A model generated the notes under the pieces. The model searched no databases, was not told the origin of the DNA, and saw only the letters and a program-made list of their open reading frames with translations. A stretch of DNA of 58,781 bases from Sphingomonadales bacterium UBA7471 (GTDB lineage Bacteria > Pseudomonadota > Alphaproteobacteria > Sphingomonadales > Sphingomonadaceae), in NCBI GenBank assembly GCA_002479765.1, contig DLOZ01000029.1, positions 1 through 58,781 on the forward strand, read 5' to 3'. Shown here piece by piece: positions 8,149 through 16,211 of the stretch. A program made the translations under genes and the position numbers. Within the stretch, counting starts at the first letter, position 1, and every line of letters begins with the position of its first letter.

Positions 8149-8907
8149 TCAAGCGCGCGCTGGCAATCCCGCCGCCCGTAACGCCGCATGGGCATCGGCG
8201 ATGCTGTGCTGGCCAAAATGGAAAATCGACGCCGCGAGCACCGCGCTCGCATGGCCTTCACGCACGCCGTCGACCAGATGGGCAAGATTACCGACTCCGC
8301 CGCTGGCGACAACGGGGATGTTAACCGCATCGGCAATCGCGCGGGTGAGTGCGAGGTCATAGCCGTCACGTGTGCCATCGCGGTCCATGCTGGTGACAAG
8401 CAATTCGCCTGCGCCAAGTTCGGCGAGTTTTACGGCATGTTCCAGCGCGTCAATGCCGGTTGGCTTGCGGCCGCCATGGGTGAAGATTTCCCATCCATTA
8501 CCCGTCCGCCGCGCATCAACCGAAGCGACCACGCACTGGCTGCCGAAACGTGCGGCGATATCGGCGACGACTTCTGGTCGCGCAACCGCCGCGCTGTTGA
8601 CCGCGACCTTGTCTGCGCCTGCCAGCAACAACGCGCGCGCATCCTCTGCACTGCGCACGCCGCCACCGACGGTCAGAGGCATGAAGCATACTTCTGCCGT
8701 CCGCCGGACCACATCAATGATCGTGCCGCGCCCTTCATGGCTTGCGCCAATGTCCAAAAAACAAAGCTCATCCGCGCCCGCCGCATCATATGCCTGCGCC
8801 TGCTCCACCGGATCACCGGCGTCGCGCAGGTCGACAAAATTCACACCCTTGACCACGCGGCCATTGGATACGTCGAGGCACGGGATGACACGGACACGGA
8901 CGGTCAT
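8149..8907 (-). CDS. hisF: imidazole glycerol phosphate synthase, cyclase subunit
   Basis: The (beta/alpha)8-barrel cyclase that, with HisH, turns PRFAR and glutamine-derived ammonia into IGP and AICAR in histidine synthesis. It has RVIPCLDVSNGRVVKG with the catalytic Asp (C-L-D) at the N-terminus, and VASGGVGNLAHL in the second phosphate-binding half. The ATG at 8907 gives 252 aa, the family length; an in-frame TTG two codons earlier is a poorer start. Last of the leftward hisB-hisH-hisA-hisF run and separated from hisA by a 169-bp gap with a family B repeat. No hisE or hisI follows here. Confidence 0.96.
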   Translation of the reverse strand: MTVRVRVIPCLDVSNGRVVKGVNFVDLRDAGDPVEQAQAYDAAGADELCFLDIGASHEGRGTIIDVVRRTAEVCFMPLTVGGGVRSAEDARALLLAGADKVAVNSAAVARPEVVADIAARFGSQCVVASVDARRTGNGWEIFTHGGRKPTGIDALEHAVKLAELGAGELLVTSMDRDGTRDGYDLALTRAIADAVNIPVVASGGVGNLAHLVDGVREGHASAVLAASIFHFGQHSIADAHAALRAAGLPARA

Positions 8908-8938
8908 ACGCAATTCGCCATCGACGTTTCACCGCAGT

Positions 8939-9053
8939 CCTGAGCCATCAGCGCGGCACGCGCTGATGAAAGTCGAAGGACGTCCATCGGTGATGCACCA
9001 GCATTATGGGCACCCTTCGACGGACGCAGCCGGAAGCGGCTGCTGCTCAGGGC
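8939..9053 (+). repeat. palindromic repeat family B, copy 2 (hisA-hisF gap)
   Basis: The left arm is CCTGAGC, then a hairpin (CATCAGCGCG/CGCGCTGATG), then GTCGAAGGAC. The right arm is CCCTTCGAC, then a second, different hairpin (GCAGCCG/CGGCTGC), then GCTCAGGGC. It shares the CCTGAGC...GTCGAAGG frame with copies at 2537 and 35729, but both arms are interrupted at the same point. Confidence 0.8.
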
Positions 9054-9076
9054 TTCGGTGTGGTTTGAAGGCACGG

Positions 9077-9814
9077 TCACGCCCGCTCCGCCACTTTTAT
9101 CGCCGTCGCCAGATCCAGCCGTCCATCATAAATCGCACGGCCGGTAATCACGCCCTCGATACCGTCCTTGGCATGCAGCGCGAGCATGTGGATGTCATCA
9201 ATGCCCTTCACCCCGCCGCTGGCGATCACGGGAATGTTCACCCGCCGTGCCAGATCAACGGTCGCGTCGATATTGCATCCGGTCAGCATCCCGTCGCGGC
9301 CGACATCGGTGAACAGGATGGACGCCACGCCCGCATCTTCGAACCGGCGCGCCAGATCAATCACCGGCATGTCGGATTTCTCAGCCCAGCCTTCGGTCGC
9401 GACAAAGCCGTCGCGTGCATCGACCGCAACGACAATGCCATCTTCAAATTCGCGTGCCATCTCTTTGACGAACTTCGGGTCTTTGAGCGCCGCCGTGCCA
9501 ATCACCAACCGCGCGACGCCCATGTCGAACCAACGTTCAACCGTCTGCGTATTGCGAATGCCGCCGCCCAATTGGATGTAACCGGGGAAATTTTCGATGA
9601 TGCCCTCAACCGCCTCGGCATTTTCGGGGCGTCCGGCAAAGGCACCGTCCAAATCCACGACATGCAGGAACTCAGCGCCTTGTTCGGCAAACAGCATCGC
9701 CTGCGCGGCGGGATCATCGGCATAGACCGTTGCGCGGTTCATATCGCCTTCGGCCAAGCGCACAACTTCGCCACCCTTAAGGTCAATCGCGGGGAAGACT
9801 ATCACAGCTGCCAC
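9077..9814 (-). CDS. hisA: ProFAR isomerase HisA
   Basis: Amadori-type isomerase of histidine synthesis, converting ProFAR to PRFAR on a (beta/alpha)8 barrel. FPAIDLKGG carries the N-terminal catalytic Asp, FTDVGRDGMLTG the second, and IASGGV the phosphate site. The ATG at 9814 gives 245 aa and overlaps hisH by 13 bases. A GTG at 9805 overlaps the hisH stop as GTGA and would start the protein directly at MIVFPAIDLKGG, so it is a serious alternative start. Translationally coupled to hisH. Confidence 0.96.
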   Translation of the reverse strand: MAAVIVFPAIDLKGGEVVRLAEGDMNRATVYADDPAAQAMLFAEQGAEFLHVVDLDGAFAGRPENAEAVEGIIENFPGYIQLGGGIRNTQTVERWFDMGVARLVIGTAALKDPKFVKEMAREFEDGIVVAVDARDGFVATEGWAEKSDMPVIDLARRFEDAGVASILFTDVGRDGMLTGCNIDATVDLARRVNIPVIASGGVKGIDDIHMLALHAKDGIEGVITGRAIYDGRLDLATAIKVAERA

Positions 9815-10413
9815 TCCAAAAAGCGTTTCAGATAATTAATGCCATAGGCCTGGCTTTTTTCGGGATGAAACTGGACACCCATTATGTTGTCACGGCCCAC
9901 AGCGGCGACGAGCGTGCCGCCATGGTCCGTGGTCGCCAGCACGTCCGCATCGTCCGTCGCATCAAAATGATAGCTATGCAAAAAATACGCCTCGCCTGCT
10001 TCGATCAGCGGCGCGCCTTGCGTTGGAACAACGTCGTTCCAGCCCATATGCGGGATTTTCAAATCCGCAGCCGGTGCAATCGCGCGCACGGTGCCGCCAA
10101 TCCACCCAAGCCCGCGCGTCGTTTTATGCTCAACGCCCGCATCGGCCAAAAGCTGCATGCCGACGCAAATGCCCAGAAACGGAATGCCCTCAACGCGCAC
10201 GCGCTGCTCCATCGCGGCGACCATGCCGTCAATCGCGGACAGCGCCTCCATACAATGCGCAAAGGCGCCAACGCCGGGCAGAACGATGCGGTCGGCTTTG
10301 GCAACAACATCAGGATCGGCGGTCACATGCACGTCGCCTGCGCCCGCCGCTTTCAACGCATTGTGCACCGAATGCAGATTGCCCGCGCCATAATCAATCA
10401 GCGCAAGTGACAC
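9802..10413 (-). CDS. hisH: imidazole glycerol phosphate synthase, glutaminase subunit
   Basis: Class I glutamine amidotransferase that feeds ammonia to HisF. The nucleophile Cys is in GICVGMQLL, and His-Glu complete the triad in FHPEKSQAYG near the C-terminus. The oxyanion region VLPGVGAFAHCM is present. Length 203 aa is usual. It starts three bases after the hisB stop and overlaps hisA, so hisB-hisH-hisA form a tight unit. Confidence 0.96.
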   Translation of the reverse strand: MSLALIDYGAGNLHSVHNALKAAGAGDVHVTADPDVVAKADRIVLPGVGAFAHCMEALSAIDGMVAAMEQRVRVEGIPFLGICVGMQLLADAGVEHKTTRGLGWIGGTVRAIAPAADLKIPHMGWNDVVPTQGAPLIEAGEAYFLHSYHFDATDDADVLATTDHGGTLVAAVGRDNIMGVQFHPEKSQAYGINYLKRFLEWQL

Positions 10414-10416
10414 GGC

Positions 10417-11004
10417 CTAAAGCGTGCCCTTGGTCGACGGGATGGCGTCTGCCTTGCGCGGGTCAATCTCGACCGCTTGGCGCAAGGCGCGGGCCAAAGC
10501 CTTGTAGCAGCTTTCGACGATGTGGTGGTTGTTCGAACCATAGAGATTTTCGATGTGCAGCGTGATGCCCGCGCTGGTCGCAAAGCTGTGGAACCAATGT
10601 TCGATCAGCTCGGTATCCCATTCGCCCAAACGCGGCATACCAAGCGACACTTTCCAAACGAAATAGGGCCGACCTGAAATATCGAGCGCACAGCGTGTCA
10701 ACGTTTCATCCATCGGCGCATAGGCTGTGCCATAACGCGTGATGCCGCGTTTATCGCCCAATGCCTGCAACACCGCCTCGCCAATCGCGATGCCGGTGTC
10801 TTCGGTGGTGTGGTGCTGGTCAATGTGCAGGTCGCCAACGGCCTTCACCTTCAGGTCGATCAGCGAATGGCGCGACAGTTGCTCGAGCATATGGTCGAGA
10901 AAACCGATGCCCGTTGACACGTCATACACACCAGTGCCGTCGAGGTTCACCTCAACATCAATGGACGTTTCGTTCGTCTTGCGACTTATGGAGCCTGTAC
11001 GCAT
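10417..11004 (-). CDS. hisB: imidazoleglycerol-phosphate dehydratase
   Basis: Mn-dependent dehydratase of IGP to imidazole acetol phosphate (monofunctional form, without the N-terminal phosphatase found in enterics). Metal-binding DHMLEQLSRHS and DQHHTTEDTGIAIG are in the first half and HHIVESCYKALARALRQA in the second. The ATG at 11004 gives 195 aa, the family length, and begins RTGSISRKTNETSI; the open frame runs on upstream as far as 11760 but that part is antisense to sspB. Divergent from sspB across 93 bp, which must hold both promoters. Confidence 0.95.
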   Translation of the reverse strand: MRTGSISRKTNETSIDVEVNLDGTGVYDVSTGIGFLDHMLEQLSRHSLIDLKVKAVGDLHIDQHHTTEDTGIAIGEAVLQALGDKRGITRYGTAYAPMDETLTRCALDISGRPYFVWKVSLGMPRLGEWDTELIEHWFHSFATSAGITLHIENLYGSNNHHIVESCYKALARALRQAVEIDPRKADAIPSTKGTL

Positions 11005-11097
11005 GGCCGCCGATATAGCCTCATGCGCGCATTTGGCAAGTTGGCTTAAGGCAACAAGTATCTTGATTTCACACGCGCGGACGTCCACCAAGCGGGC

Positions 11098-11574
11098 ATG
11101 ACCGAAGAGCATGTAGATAGCCTGATTCCTTATGATGACGTTGTGCAAGAGGCATTGCGCGCCGTCGTTGGCCGCGTGCTGGGCGATGTGGCGCGCGATG
11201 GCCTGCCCGGCGACCATCATTTCTACATCACGTTCAAGACGCAAGCACCGGGCGTTGCCATTCCGCAGCATCTGCACGAACGCTTCCCCGATGAAATGAC
11301 CATTGTGCTGCAGCACAAATATTGGGACCTGAAGGTAGAGGCCGAACATTTCGAAGTTGGCCTGTCGTTCAGCCAGATCCCGTCGCATTTGTTCATACCT
11401 TACTCCGCGATCACCGCCTTTGTTGATCCAGCCGTGGATTTCGCGCTGCAATTCCATGTCGATGCAGGCGAAAGCGAGCCCGAACCGCATGAAGAAGCCG
11501 GCAATGACGGCCCCACCGTCGTCGTCGAAGACGGCTCCAACGTCGTCAGCGTGGACTTCGGACGGAAAAAGTGA
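11098..11574 (+). CDS. sspB: SspB-family ClpXP adaptor
   Basis: Delivers ssrA-tagged and other substrates to the ClpXP protease. The 158-aa alphaproteobacterial form starts with a helical segment (SLIPYDDVVQEALRAVVGRVL), has the substrate-groove strand HFYITFKTQAPGVAIP and the SQIPSHLFIPYSAITAFVDP core at about 91-110, then an acidic linker and a C-terminal tail (VVSVDFGRKK), the position of the ClpX-binding tail in E. coli SspB. Its stop overlaps the GTG of fumC (GTGA). Confidence 0.88.
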   Translation: MTEEHVDSLIPYDDVVQEALRAVVGRVLGDVARDGLPGDHHFYITFKTQAPGVAIPQHLHERFPDEMTIVLQHKYWDLKVEAEHFEVGLSFSQIPSHLFIPYSAITAFVDPAVDFALQFHVDAGESEPEPHEEAGNDGPTVVVEDGSNVVSVDFGRKK

Positions 11575-12962
11575 CGGGGAAAACCCGCACTGAAACCGAC
11601 AGTTTTGGACCGATAGAGGTCCCCACCGACGCATATTGGGGCGCGCAGACGCAGCGGAGTATCGCGAACTTTCCCTTTCCGGCGCAGGAGCGGATGCCGA
11701 TTGGCATAATCTACGGTCTTGCCCATGTAAAACGTGCCGCCGCGTTAACGCACAAAGCATCGGGCGCGCTGCCTGCGGACATTGCCGACGCGATCATCGC
11801 CGCCGCAGACGCCATATTGGCGGGCAAGCATGACGATCAATTCCCGCTCGTCATCTGGCAAACGGGCAGCGGCACGCAGTCGAACATGAATGTGAATGAG
11901 GTTATCGCCGGCATCGCCAATGAAGCGCTCGCGGGCACACGCGGCGGCAAAACGCCGGTGCACCCCAATGACCATGTCAACATGGGGCAGTCATCGAACG
12001 ACAGCTTTCCCACCGCAATCCATGTCGCGGTGGCCATCGCGGTGTGGCGCGATCTGCTCCCCGCGCTGCAACGCCTGACCGATGCGCTGACCGAAAAGTG
12101 CAAAGCGTGGGGCGCGATCATCAAAATCGGCCGCACCCATTTGCAGGACGCAACGCCGCTGACCTTGGGTCAGGAATTTTCCGCCTTTGTCGCGCAACTG
12201 ATCGCCAACCGTGCGCGGATCGAAGGGACAATTGTCCATAATGTGCAAAAGCTTGCGCAGGGCGGCACAGCGGTCGGCACGGGCCTGAATGCGCCAGCGG
12301 GTTTTGACAGCGCGATTGCCGCCGAAATCTCGACCGCGACGAGCATCGCCTTTGAACCCGCGCGCAACAAGTTTGAGGCGCTGGCATCCAATGACGGGTT
12401 GGTGCAGATGTCGGGCACGCTCAACACGCTTGCCGTGTCACTCACCAAGATTGCCAACGACATCCGCTTGCTTGGGTCAGGCCCGCGCTCCGGCCTTGGC
12501 GAGCTGCATCTGCCGGAAAACGAACCGGGCAGCTCGATCATGCCGGGTAAGGTCAACCCCACGCAGTGCGAAATGCTGACGATGGTCGCGGCGCAAGTCA
12601 TGGGCAATCATCAGGCGGTGACGATTGGCGGACTGCAGGGACATTTGCAGCTGAACGTCTTCAAACCGCTCATTGGCGCAAATGTGCTGCGTTCGGTGGA
12701 GTTGCTCAGCATCGGCATGGACAGCTTTGCCAAAAATTGCGTCGCCGGGCTTGAACCGGATCGCGACCGCATTGCGGAGCTTGTCGAACGCTCGCTCATG
12801 CTCGTCACCGCGCTTGCGCCCGTCATCGGTTATGACAATGCGGCCAACATCGCCAAGGCAGCACATAAAAACGGAACCACGCTGCGCGAAGCCGCGTTAG
12901 CATCCGGACTGGTTGACGAAGCAACGTTCGATACCCATGTCCGACCGGAAGATATGGTTTGA
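11571..12962 (+). CDS. fumC: fumarate hydratase class II
   Basis: Iron-independent fumarase of the TCA cycle: fumarate plus water to L-malate. The family signature GSSIMPGKVNP with the catalytic Ser is at about residues 320-330; TGSGTQSNMNVNEV and the helix-bundle core are standard. The 463-aa length is normal. The GTG start at 11571 overlaps the sspB stop, and no better ATG is available at the conserved N-terminus (RTETDSFGPIEVP). Translationally coupled to sspB. Confidence 0.97.
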   Translation: MTGKTRTETDSFGPIEVPTDAYWGAQTQRSIANFPFPAQERMPIGIIYGLAHVKRAAALTHKASGALPADIADAIIAAADAILAGKHDDQFPLVIWQTGSGTQSNMNVNEVIAGIANEALAGTRGGKTPVHPNDHVNMGQSSNDSFPTAIHVAVAIAVWRDLLPALQRLTDALTEKCKAWGAIIKIGRTHLQDATPLTLGQEFSAFVAQLIANRARIEGTIVHNVQKLAQGGTAVGTGLNAPAGFDSAIAAEISTATSIAFEPARNKFEALASNDGLVQMSGTLNTLAVSLTKIANDIRLLGSGPRSGLGELHLPENEPGSSIMPGKVNPTQCEMLTMVAAQVMGNHQAVTIGGLQGHLQLNVFKPLIGANVLRSVELLSIGMDSFAKNCVAGLEPDRDRIAELVERSLMLVTALAPVIGYDNAANIAKAAHKNGTTLREAALASGLVDEATFDTHVRPEDMV

Positions 12963-12982
12963 TCGCAAACCGTATCGCACAC

Positions 12983-13085
12983 CGTCATGCTGAACTTGTT
13001 TCAGCATCTTAATTTTCGTGGGACGGTGATAAAGTAAGATCCTGGAGCCGGAGGCGTGCAGGGCACAAACAAGTTCAGGATGACG
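12983..13085 (+). repeat. palindromic repeat family A, copy 2
   Basis: The left arm at 12983-13008 is identical over its whole length to the cysS copy (CGTCATGCTGAACTTGTTTC onward). The right arm at 13065-13085 reads AACAAGTTCAGGATGACG. The interior holds AAGTAAGATCCTGGAGCC, shared in part with the 36268 copy. It sits in the gap after fumC. Confidence 0.88.
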
Positions 13086-13128
13086 AAGTGGGTAAGCGTA
13101 AGATGACGCATGGAGAAGGAGAGCAAGA

Positions 13129-13323
13129 ATGCTAAAATCCATCGCAGGCGCCGTTATTGGTGAAGTGATTGGCCGCAAACGTGGCCATGGCTTGCTGGGT
13201 GCAGGCATTGGCGTGGTGGCCACGCGCTTGGCGACGCGCTCCATTCCGGGGCTATTGCTTGTCGGCGGCGCGATCGTGGCGAAAAGCATATATGATCAGC
13301 GCAAGGGCCGCAAAGAAGGCTAA
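13129..13323 (+). CDS. small glycine-rich hydrophobic protein, unknown
   Basis: A 64-aa protein with Gly-rich helices (AGAVIGEVIG, GLLGAGIGVVATRLA, LLLVGGAIVAKSIYD) and a basic C-terminus; the spacing of Gly and Ala suggests a glycine-zipper membrane protein. The ATG at 13129 follows GGAGAAGGAGAG. No family is recognised with certainty. It lies between the family A repeat and gmk. Confidence 0.6.
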   Translation: MLKSIAGAVIGEVIGRKRGHGLLGAGIGVVATRLATRSIPGLLLVGGAIVAKSIYDQRKGRKEG

Positions 13324-13388
13324 CGCGCTTTCATTGTCCCTAAAGCTTCCCTCTTGACGCCGCCCTGCCCTTTCGCGCACTAGCGGCT

Positions 13389-14042
13389 ATGGGCAATACG
13401 GATAATCATAAGCCGCACGAACTGGAACGCCGGGGCCTTCTATTCGTGCTTTCGTCACCTTCAGGCGCAGGCAAATCGACGCTTTCACGCATGTTGTTGG
13501 AAGCGGACGAAAAAATCGCCTTATCAGTATCCTACACCACGCGCGAACCGCGGCCCGGTGAGATTGAGGGCGTCCATTACCATTTCACCGACACGGCAAC
13601 GTTCAAGAAAATGGCCGCAGACGGCGAATTCCTCGAATGGGCACATGTTTTTGGCCATCGCTACGGCACGCCAAAGGCCCCTGTGGAAGAAAAGCTCGCC
13701 GCCGGATGCGACGTCTTGTTCGACATTGACTGGCAAGGCGCGCAGCAGCTGTATCAGGAAGCTGGCCCCGACGTCGTGCGCGTATTCATCTTGCCGCCAT
13801 CGATCGACGAACTCGAACGCCGCCTACACAGCCGCGCGCAAGACAGCGAAGCGGTCATCGCCGACCGGATGAGCCGCGCCAAGGCCGAAATCGGCCACTG
13901 GGACGGCTATGATTATGTCCTTATCAATGACGATGTGCAGAGCTGCTTTGAAAAGGTCCGCCAGATTCTTGCCGCAGAACGCATGAAGCGCCGCCGGCAA
14001 AAGGGACTAATCGGTTTCGTGCGCGACCTCGCGGCGTCTTAA
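13389..14042 (+). CDS. gmk: guanylate kinase
   Basis: Phosphorylates GMP to GDP with ATP. The P-loop SSPSGAGKST is at about 23-32, the GMP-binding segment SVSYTTREPRPGEIEGVHY follows, and the lid and YVLINDD motifs are present. The 217 aa are typical. The ATG at 13389 has no clear ribosome binding site, but the dozen residues before RRGLLFVLSS are non-conserved in the family. Its stop overlaps the stop of the convergent DUF3429 gene by 3 bases. Confidence 0.96.
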   Translation: MGNTDNHKPHELERRGLLFVLSSPSGAGKSTLSRMLLEADEKIALSVSYTTREPRPGEIEGVHYHFTDTATFKKMAADGEFLEWAHVFGHRYGTPKAPVEEKLAAGCDVLFDIDWQGAQQLYQEAGPDVVRVFILPPSIDELERRLHSRAQDSEAVIADRMSRAKAEIGHWDGYDYVLINDDVQSCFEKVRQILAAERMKRRRQKGLIGFVRDLAAS

Positions 14043-14539
14043 GCGGTCGGGGCCACCGCTGCGAGCAACAGCGTAATCCCGCCCAAACCGATCGACAGGT
14101 GCCAGCGCAGCTTCATCCAGCCGTCCGGCAAATGGCAGCGCGCGGAAAGCCAGCGATCCGCCAGCGGTGAACCCAGCACAAAAAACCCAAGCCACGCCAG
14201 CGATGGTCCGGGCCATTCCCAGCCCCATATCCACGGCAGATAAGTGGCGAACGCCAGCAGGCTTGGTGCCACAGCCAGCGCAAATATCGCGGTTGCCGAT
14301 GCATCATCACGGCGCGTGGTAACGCCCAATCCCCACCACATGCCGCCCAAAAAGCTGAAGATAAACGCCGCATAGCCATAAGCGGCGGCAAGCCCGGTCC
14401 AGCGATATTCCGATCCCGAAAACACCAGCGCAGCGGCAAAAATCTGCGGCAACAAACCAGTATAGCCCGCGACAAATGCCGCCTTGGGCAAAGGCCTTAA
14501 CGTGAATATTGCGGTATTTTTGGGCGAAGCGTCTGTCAT
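14039..14539 (-). CDS. DUF3429 membrane protein
   Basis: A 166-aa inner-membrane protein with five predicted helices and the DUF3429 pattern (GYTGLLPQIFAAAL near the start, FSFLGGMWWGL in the middle). Function is unknown for the family. The ATG at 14539 follows GGAAATCC; an upstream start at 14581 would add a short unlikely leader. Leftward, convergent with gmk. Confidence 0.75.
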   Translation of the reverse strand: MTDASPKNTAIFTLRPLPKAAFVAGYTGLLPQIFAAALVFSGSEYRWTGLAAAYGYAAFIFSFLGGMWWGLGVTTRRDDASATAIFALAVAPSLLAFATYLPWIWGWEWPGPSLAWLGFFVLGSPLADRWLSARCHLPDGWMKLRWHLSIGLGGITLLLAAVAPTA

Positions 14540-14617
14540 CAGGATTTCCTTACATGCTGCATGCACATAAGCTCGGACCAACTTTGCCCCAAGATGGGCT
14601 TTTACCTATGGTTAAGC

Positions 14618-15319
14618 TTACACATCCGGCGTCAGCAGGTCGAGAAACCGGACGGCGGCCATGAATTCCTGCGCGCGGTCATTGCGGTTTTTCTGCGCCC
14701 AATGATCCTCACCCCATAATTCTTCCTGCCACAGTTCGTCGAGGCAACTGGCGTTCCAAATATCCTCCGCCGCGCCTGCGCGTTCGACAATGGCCAGCGT
14801 CGCGATCAGCGAGCCCGACAAATGCGCCAGCTTTGCCATGGCGGCCAGTTCGAACGTGCCGCGCGCCGCCACCGCAGCGCGCAGGGTTTCGAGCGTCGCT
14901 TCAGGCTGTGGCTGGTGCATGATACCCTCCACAATCACAAAGCTGACATCATAACGGGCGCGGGCCCAGTCGAGCCACGGGTCCCAGATTTCGGCTTGCC
15001 GATCCGCCAATGCTTCACCCGCAGCGCCGCGATAACAAAACAGATCAGTTTCGCCATAGGCCGCAATCGCGGCGGCAAAGCCATCCCTATCAGGGCCAAT
15101 GCGATCAATCGCCGCGTTGGCAAAGCCCGTCATCGGCATCAACAGCGGATCGACGGTCTTTTCCACCGCGTCCCATTCGGCAACCACCGCATCCGCCAGC
15201 TTTTGCGTCGGCAATGCCAGCACATTGTGCGTGGGCGTTTTTATCGGCCGGCCATCCAGCCGCACCGCATGCCCAAAACTGCTCGGCTCTAGGGTAACCT
15301 CTTTCCAAAATCGTCTCAT
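14618..15319 (-). CDS. ATP12-type F1-ATPase assembly chaperone
   Basis: Homologue of mitochondrial Atp12, which binds the F1 alpha subunit before assembly; alphaproteobacteria carry it widely. The protein begins MRRFWKEVTLE, has the family's RLDGRPIKTP segment near residue 20, a helical core with ETDLFCYR, and the C-terminal EDHWAQKNR region. 233 aa. The ATG at 15319 overlaps the upstream small membrane gene's stop (ATGA). Confidence 0.9.
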   Translation of the reverse strand: MRRFWKEVTLEPSSFGHAVRLDGRPIKTPTHNVLALPTQKLADAVVAEWDAVEKTVDPLLMPMTGFANAAIDRIGPDRDGFAAAIAAYGETDLFCYRGAAGEALADRQAEIWDPWLDWARARYDVSFVIVEGIMHQPQPEATLETLRAAVAARGTFELAAMAKLAHLSGSLIATLAIVERAGAAEDIWNASCLDELWQEELWGEDHWAQKNRNDRAQEFMAAVRFLDLLTPDV

Positions 15320-15555
15320 GGCAACGGTTTGCTCTTCCACTTTTTGGCCAGAAACACCGGCACGAGCAGGAACGCGAACATGCCAATCAGAAACAGCACA
15401 TAACCCGCGGCGATGGGCAGGCCAAAGGCCTGACGCGCGATGACGGCCAGCCCTATCACCAACATGATCGCGCCGCCAATCCGGCACAGGTTGATGACCA
15501 GAAACCGATATTGCGCCTGCGTATCGTCGCGCGTCTTGTCATCATGCGGCGTCAT
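15316..15555 (-). CDS. small two-helix membrane protein
   Basis: A 79-aa protein with a charged N-terminus and two hydrophobic helices (IGGAIMLVIGLAVIARQAF and AGYVLFLIGMFAFLLVPVF), ending with a basic KKWKSKPLP tail. It resembles small conserved membrane proteins found beside ATP12 genes; no function is known. It overlaps both neighbours by 4 bases, so it is part of the HAD-membrane protein-ATP12 unit. Confidence 0.7.
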   Translation of the reverse strand: MTPHDDKTRDDTQAQYRFLVINLCRIGGAIMLVIGLAVIARQAFGLPIAAGYVLFLIGMFAFLLVPVFLAKKWKSKPLP

Positions 15556-16211
15556 GCAAAATTCTCCAGATAGACTTTCAACTCATCCATGCTCTCGGCG
15601 ATGTAATCCGCGCCTGCCTCGCGCAAGTCGGCGACGCTGTGATAGCCCCAATTGACCCCGACAGTGCGTGTTCCCGCCGCGCGGCCCATGTGGATGTCAT
15701 ATACCGTATCGCCAATGACAACCGCATTGGCGGCGTCGGCCCCTGCTTCGGCCAAGGCTTGATAGACCATCGACGGATGTGGCTTGGACGGGTGGCGGTC
15801 CGCGGTCTGCAATGTGACGAACAAGGGCCGGAGTGCGTGATGGTCGAGGCAACGCGTCAGCCCCCGGTCGGACTTTCCGGTGGCCACGCCCAGCATCCAG
15901 CCGCTTTCATCCAGAGAGGATAAAAGCGCCGCCATGCCGTCATATAATGGTTCATCGACCAGCCCGTTGCTGCGCAATGCCCAGAACGCCGCGCGGTATT
16001 TGTCAGCCAAATCATGGTGCAGATCATCTGCGGCCTCTGGCAACAACATCCGCATCGATTCCACCAAAGATAATCCGACCACCCGCCGCGTTTCATGCCG
16101 CATCGGCGGCGTCAGCCCCGCCTCTTCAAAGGCATGCTCCATCGCCATGCAAATATTTGCCTGACTGTCGACCAGCGTGCCGTCACAATCAAAAATGGCG
16201 AGTTTTGTCAT
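15552..16211 (-). CDS. HAD-superfamily hydrolase (phosphoglycolate phosphatase-like)
   Basis: Predicted Mg-dependent phosphatase acting on a small phospho-metabolite. Motif I is DCDGTLVDS at residues 8-16, with a helical cap, then Thr in GVATGKSDRG, Lys in SKPHPSM and the acidic pair in GDTVYDIHMGRAAG. The 219-aa length and cap type fit subfamily IA, close to Gph/PGP; substrate is not proven. Overlaps its neighbours by 4 bases on each side. Confidence 0.85.
   Translation of the reverse strand: MTKLAIFDCDGTLVDSQANICMAMEHAFEEAGLTPPMRHETRRVVGLSLVESMRMLLPEAADDLHHDLADKYRAAFWALRSNGLVDEPLYDGMAALLSSLDESGWMLGVATGKSDRGLTRCLDHHALRPLFVTLQTADRHPSKPHPSMVYQALAEAGADAANAVVIGDTVYDIHMGRAAGTRTVGVNWGYHSVADLREAGADYIAESMDELKVYLENFA

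Noticed and set aside
8372..9835. 487-codon open frame on the + strand
   Set aside because: Antisense to hisF and hisA and running through a repeat; no ribosome binding site and no family.
11005..11760. 252-codon N-terminal extension of hisB
   Set aside because: Antisense to sspB and the fumC start; HisB proteins of this type begin at the ATG at 11004.
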